7,841 nucleotides of DNA from Deltaproteobacteria bacterium. Lineage in GTDB: Bacteria > Desulfobacterota > Desulfobacteria > Desulfobacterales > ETH-SRB1. Position numbers and translations under genes: made by a program. The notes under the pieces were generated by a model. That model did no database searches. It worked only from the letters and a program-made list of their open reading frames with translations, and was not told where the DNA came from. Positions 5,993 to 7,841 of the stretch are shown in pieces; position 1 is the first letter of the stretch; every line of letters begins with the position of its first letter. Where the stretch lies: positions 1 to 7,841 of the forward strand of contig DAOUSD010000057.1 in assembly GCA_030627405.1 (NCBI GenBank). Direction: 5' to 3'.

Positions 5993-6066
5993 ATCGAATA
6001 TCGAACAAAAAACCGCAGAATTATGAAGGGGGCACTTCGGCATTCCTTGTTCGATATTCTGCGGTT
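5993..6066. repeat. Two crossed inverted repeats (TCGAATATCGAAC / AACCGCAGAAT)
   Basis: The perfect 13-bp pair GAATATCGAACAA at 5996-6008 with 6047-6059 crosses the perfect 11-bp pair AACCGCAGAAT at 6011-6021 with 6056-6066. The two right arms share 6056-6059, so full pairing of both stems at once is impossible. The left side also has two 7-bp units, ATCGAAT and ATCGAAC, at 5993-6006. It appears to be a dispersed palindromic repeat in which left and right units are in different order, perhaps from rearrangement. Confidence 0.65.
6007..6066 (-). terminator. Possible intrinsic terminator for the metF-acsD transcript
   Basis: Read on the minus strand, the 11-bp stem formed by 6066-6056 and 6021-6011 is followed by a T-run at 6012-6007 that partly overlaps the stem end. 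The loop is long, 34 nt, with a small inner GAAG/CTTC pairing. It lies about 240 bp beyond the acsD stop and would end convergent minus-strand transcription. The long loop and the competing 13-bp pairing make this tentative. Confidence 0.35.
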
Positions 6067-6107
6067 CAAAAAAAGTACTTGCAAAATCGGACATCCTTCA
6101 TGATTAG

Positions 6108-6145
6108 CCCAAAGTAGTTTACACTTTGGGGAGGCAATGTGCCTC
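6108..6145. repeat. Two adjacent perfect hairpins
   Basis: CCCAAAGT at 6108-6115 pairs with ACTTTGGG at 6123-6130 (8 bp, 7-nt loop). Directly after it, GAGGCA at 6131-6136 pairs with TGCCTC at 6140-6145 (6 bp, 3-nt loop). No base separates them. Neither has a T-tract on either strand, so they are not standard terminators. They may be a structured 3' end or a protein-binding site between the convergent operons; this is inference. Confidence 0.5.
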
Positions 6146-6164
6146 AAAAAATATGACTTGTGAG

Positions 6165-6250
6165 ATAAGCTATTAGCCGTTAGCTTTTAGCTTAACAGTC
6201 TATTTTTAATACAAAGTTTTTTACCTAATAGCTAACTGCTAACAGCTTAT
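6165..6250. repeat. Heptamer-periodic inverted repeat (TTAGC type)
   Basis: The arms 6165-6189 and 6226-6250 pair at 22 of 25 positions around a 36-bp centre. Each side consists of 7-bp units: GCTATTA, GCCGTTA and two more from 6169 to 6196, and TAATAGC, TAACTGC and two more from 6226 to 6253. It lies 55 bp after the acsD stop. Its architecture matches the kdsC-upstream and lptA-lptB elements although the sequence is different. Confidence 0.7.
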
Positions 6251-6304
6251 TGCCGGCATCCGTAAATATTGAAAAACTGTAACCTACAAAAGGAAGGATG
6301 CCCA
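6251..6304. other. acsD 3' flanking stretch with short inverted repeat
   Basis: GGCATCC at 6255-6261 and GGATGCC at 6296-6302 are inverse complements around 34 bp. No T-tract follows on the minus strand, so a terminator is not supported. Nothing else is seen between the heptamer repeat and the acsD stop codon. Confidence 0.3.
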
Positions 6305-7249
6305 TTAAGTCATTAAATCTTTAATTGATTCTTTGACCAAACTAATCGCCTCAGGATGTCTCATCACCAGAATATCAGCTCCGGCAAGGAGTACACACTG
6401 AGCTGTTAAGGCCTCAATCAATATACCTCTCTTTTTCATATCTCCCAGTAGCGGCGCTTCCGATTCAGGGACTTTAACCTCTTTTGTCTTCCACACTTCT
6501 CTGGCAAGATTAGAAATAATTGGAAATTGAAGCCTTTCATCTTCCTGAATCAACGCTGCCATTCGAATCCGTTCCATTACACTGTAACAATATTCAAGCC
6601 CATATCCCAAAGCACCGGTTGACGGATCAATAATAATCTTTTCATCCGGAACATTTAAATTCCCTAAAAGGATATTAAGCTGCTTGGCAAGATTTATATC
6701 AATTGGCGTTGAAGCAACCACAGTATGCTTATAGCCTATAGCTGTTGCCCCGATAGCACGATAGTTCCCTTCCACAACAGGACCTATAATTAAGTCCCTG
6801 CCTTCGCAAACCTCGCAAACCGCCTTTAATACATCAGTATCCTTATCAACATTGCCACATCCAAAGACAATCATTGGGACATCCACCGCATCAGAAACTT
6901 CTTTAGTGATTTTGGCAGCCTCGTCGGCTGAAATGTCTTTATCATTGGGATCAGTGCCGGCCAGTTGCAATGCAATCATTTCCGCCCCATAAGTGTCAAC
7001 GCATTTACGAGCCCATGCAGCAGGCTCCTTAATAACGTCGGCAAACGGTTCCAATGCTGTATCAGGCCAGTCTTCGGGTTCACTGTCATAAACCTCCATT
7101 GCTATCTTCGGAGCATGGGGCATTTCACCTTCAAACAGATGAAACGGATAACACGATTCACCGCCAACAGTAACGGTATTTCCTTCCCGTCCCAACGAAA
7201 TTTCCCTTATTTTTCCAGTGTAAGAAACCTTTTGTGCCTCAAAACTCAT
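6305..7249 (-). CDS. acsD: CO dehydrogenase/acetyl-CoA synthase delta subunit (corrinoid iron-sulfur protein, small subunit)
   Basis: Small subunit of the corrinoid iron-sulfur protein (called cdhD in archaea). With AcsC it carries the methyl group on cobalamin between methyltetrahydrofolate and acetyl-CoA synthase in the Wood-Ljungdahl pathway. The 314 aa form a TIM-barrel protein of usual length. Recognisable family stretches are PFHLFEGEMPHAPKIAMEVYD at 35-55, VPMIVFGCGNVDKD at 124-137, STPIDINLAKQLNILL at 180-195, IIIDPSTGALGYGLEY at 205-220, SVMERIRMAAL at 223-233 and ILVMRHPEA at 293-301. The start at 7249 is supported by AAGGGGG 8 nt upstream on the minus strand. It follows metF by 18 bp and is surely cotranscribed. 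No other acs genes are in the window. In a sulfate reducer it probably serves acetyl-CoA oxidation or CO2 fixation; direction cannot be read from sequence. Confidence 0.95.
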   Translation of the reverse strand: MSFEAQKVSYTGKIREISLGREGNTVTVGGESCYPFHLFEGEMPHAPKIAMEVYDSEPEDWPDTALEPFADVIKEPAAWARKCVDTYGAEMIALQLAGTDPNDKDISADEAAKITKEVSDAVDVPMIVFGCGNVDKDTDVLKAVCEVCEGRDLIIGPVVEGNYRAIGATAIGYKHTVVASTPIDINLAKQLNILLGNLNVPDEKIIIDPSTGALGYGLEYCYSVMERIRMAALIQEDERLQFPIISNLAREVWKTKEVKVPESEAPLLGDMKKRGILIEALTAQCVLLAGADILVMRHPEAISLVKESIKDLMT

Positions 7250-7267
7250 TATTCTTTCCCCCTTATA

Positions 7268-7841
7268 TTATACGGCCGGCCTTGGCATCAGCCCTGCCTT
7301 TTCCACAATGCCTGGAACAATATCTTCCCAGGCAACAGCCATTATATGAACGCCATGAATTCCCTTGATCTCTTTTATCTGTTCAATAATCTCAAGACAT
7401 ATTTTCACGCCCTCTTCTTTTGCATCTTTTGCATCCGCCATCCGATCAACTAATTCCTCAGGCACACTTAATCCGGATACATTATTCCTCATATAACGTG
7501 CCATGCCAACTGACTTTACAGGTATTACTCCGGCCAGAATATGTACTTTTTGATCCAGGCCGCGGTCCCTGACCATATCCATCCATCTGATAAATTTAGG
7601 AACATCAAAAATAGCCTGGGTCTGAATAAAGTCTGCACCAGCCTTGATTTTTTTTGCCAGACGAATAACCCGAAATTCAAAAGGATCAGCAAAAGGATTA
7701 GCCGCTGCTCCAAGAAAAAGCGGCACCTCTCCCGATATATCATCTCCGGATAAGAACTTCTTTTCGTCGCGCATATGTTTTAAGGTCTGAATAAGTTGTA
7801 TAGAATCAATATCATATACACCCTTGGCTGTGGGATGGTTG
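7268..7841 (-). CDS. metF: 5,10-methylenetetrahydrofolate reductase (MetF), 5' end outside window
   Basis: The last 190 residues of a MetF-type flavoprotein, which interconverts methylene- and methyl-tetrahydrofolate. The reading frame stays open to the window edge and begins NHPTAKGVYDIDSIQLIQTL, matching the conserved MetF GDHP region; the ATG at 7774 is therefore internal. Further family marks are FLGAAANPF, the substrate-site stretch ADFIQTQAIFD, HILAGVIPVKS, and the C-terminal HIMAVAWEDIVPGIVEKAG. About 100 N-terminal residues, with the early barrel strands, should lie upstream. With acsD 18 bp downstream, it most likely makes or uses the methyl group of the Wood-Ljungdahl methyl branch, rather than serving only methionine synthesis. 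Whether a MetV zinc partner lies upstream is not visible. Confidence 0.93.
   Translation of the reverse strand, partial: NHPTAKGVYDIDSIQLIQTLKHMRDEKKFLSGDDISGEVPLFLGAAANPFADPFEFRVIRLAKKIKAGADFIQTQAIFDVPKFIRWMDMVRDRGLDQKVHILAGVIPVKSVGMARYMRNNVSGLSVPEELVDRMADAKDAKEEGVKICLEIIEQIKEIKGIHGVHIMAVAWEDIVPGIVEKAGLMPRPAV

Noticed and set aside
5902..6147. Open frame of 81 codons on the minus strand in the convergent spacer
   Set aside because: It is made of palindromic repeats and low-complexity sequence, with no recognisable protein features.
934..6253. Periodic tracts as a CRISPR array
   Set aside because: Units are 7 bp and contiguous, without unique spacers of about 30 bp, and no cas genes are present.
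6965..7453. Open frame of 162 codons on the plus strand
   Set aside because: It is antisense to acsD and metF, both clearly real by conserved motifs.
7772..7774. ATG as the start of metF
   Set aside because: The frame continues upstream with conserved MetF residues to the window edge, so this methionine is internal.

Overview
The window looks like a chromosomal segment of a Gram-negative, strictly anaerobic deltaproteobacterium, most likely a sulfate reducer of the Desulfobacterales type. Three things suggest this: lipopolysaccharide (LPS) synthesis and transport genes next to rpoN (a proteobacterial arrangement), a corrinoid iron-sulfur protein subunit of the Wood-Ljungdahl pathway beside a methylenetetrahydrofolate reductase, and AT-rich intergenic spaces full of short dispersed palindromic repeats. 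The lineage is inferred from gene content, not from a marker gene.

Layout. 69-920 (minus) is a rhomboid intramembrane serine protease with an N-terminal zinc ribbon. 921-1159 is a divergent spacer holding a large inverted repeat and a possible extended -10 promoter. 1160-5877 (plus) is one probable operon: kdsC (Kdo-8-phosphate phosphatase), lptC, lptA and lptB (LPS transport), rpoN (sigma-54) and hpf (long ribosome hibernation factor). 5878-6304 is a gene-free space between convergent operons and holds several unrelated palindromic repeats. 6305-7841 (minus) is acsD (CO dehydrogenase/acetyl-CoA synthase delta subunit), preceded by metF, whose 5' part lies outside the window.

How the genes work together. 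KdsC finishes Kdo, the inner-core sugar of LPS. LptB powers extraction of LPS from the inner membrane, LptC receives it and LptA carries it across the periplasm. rpoN and hpf follow lptB as in many proteobacteria. The minus-strand pair joins the methyl branch (MetF) to the methyl carrier (AcsD) of the acetyl-CoA pathway, which complete-oxidising sulfate reducers run in the oxidative direction and autotrophs run reductively.

The most unusual content is in the repeats. A 74-bp palindrome lies inside the lptA reading frame and encodes about 25 extra residues ahead of the signal peptide. Six intergenic tracts of differing sequence show the same 7-bp internal periodicity, and two of the tract pairs are arranged as imperfect inverted repeats. 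An 18-nt sequence is shared exactly, in the same orientation, right at the stop codons of the rhomboid gene and rpoN. No convincing new multi-gene system was found; all genes belong to known families.
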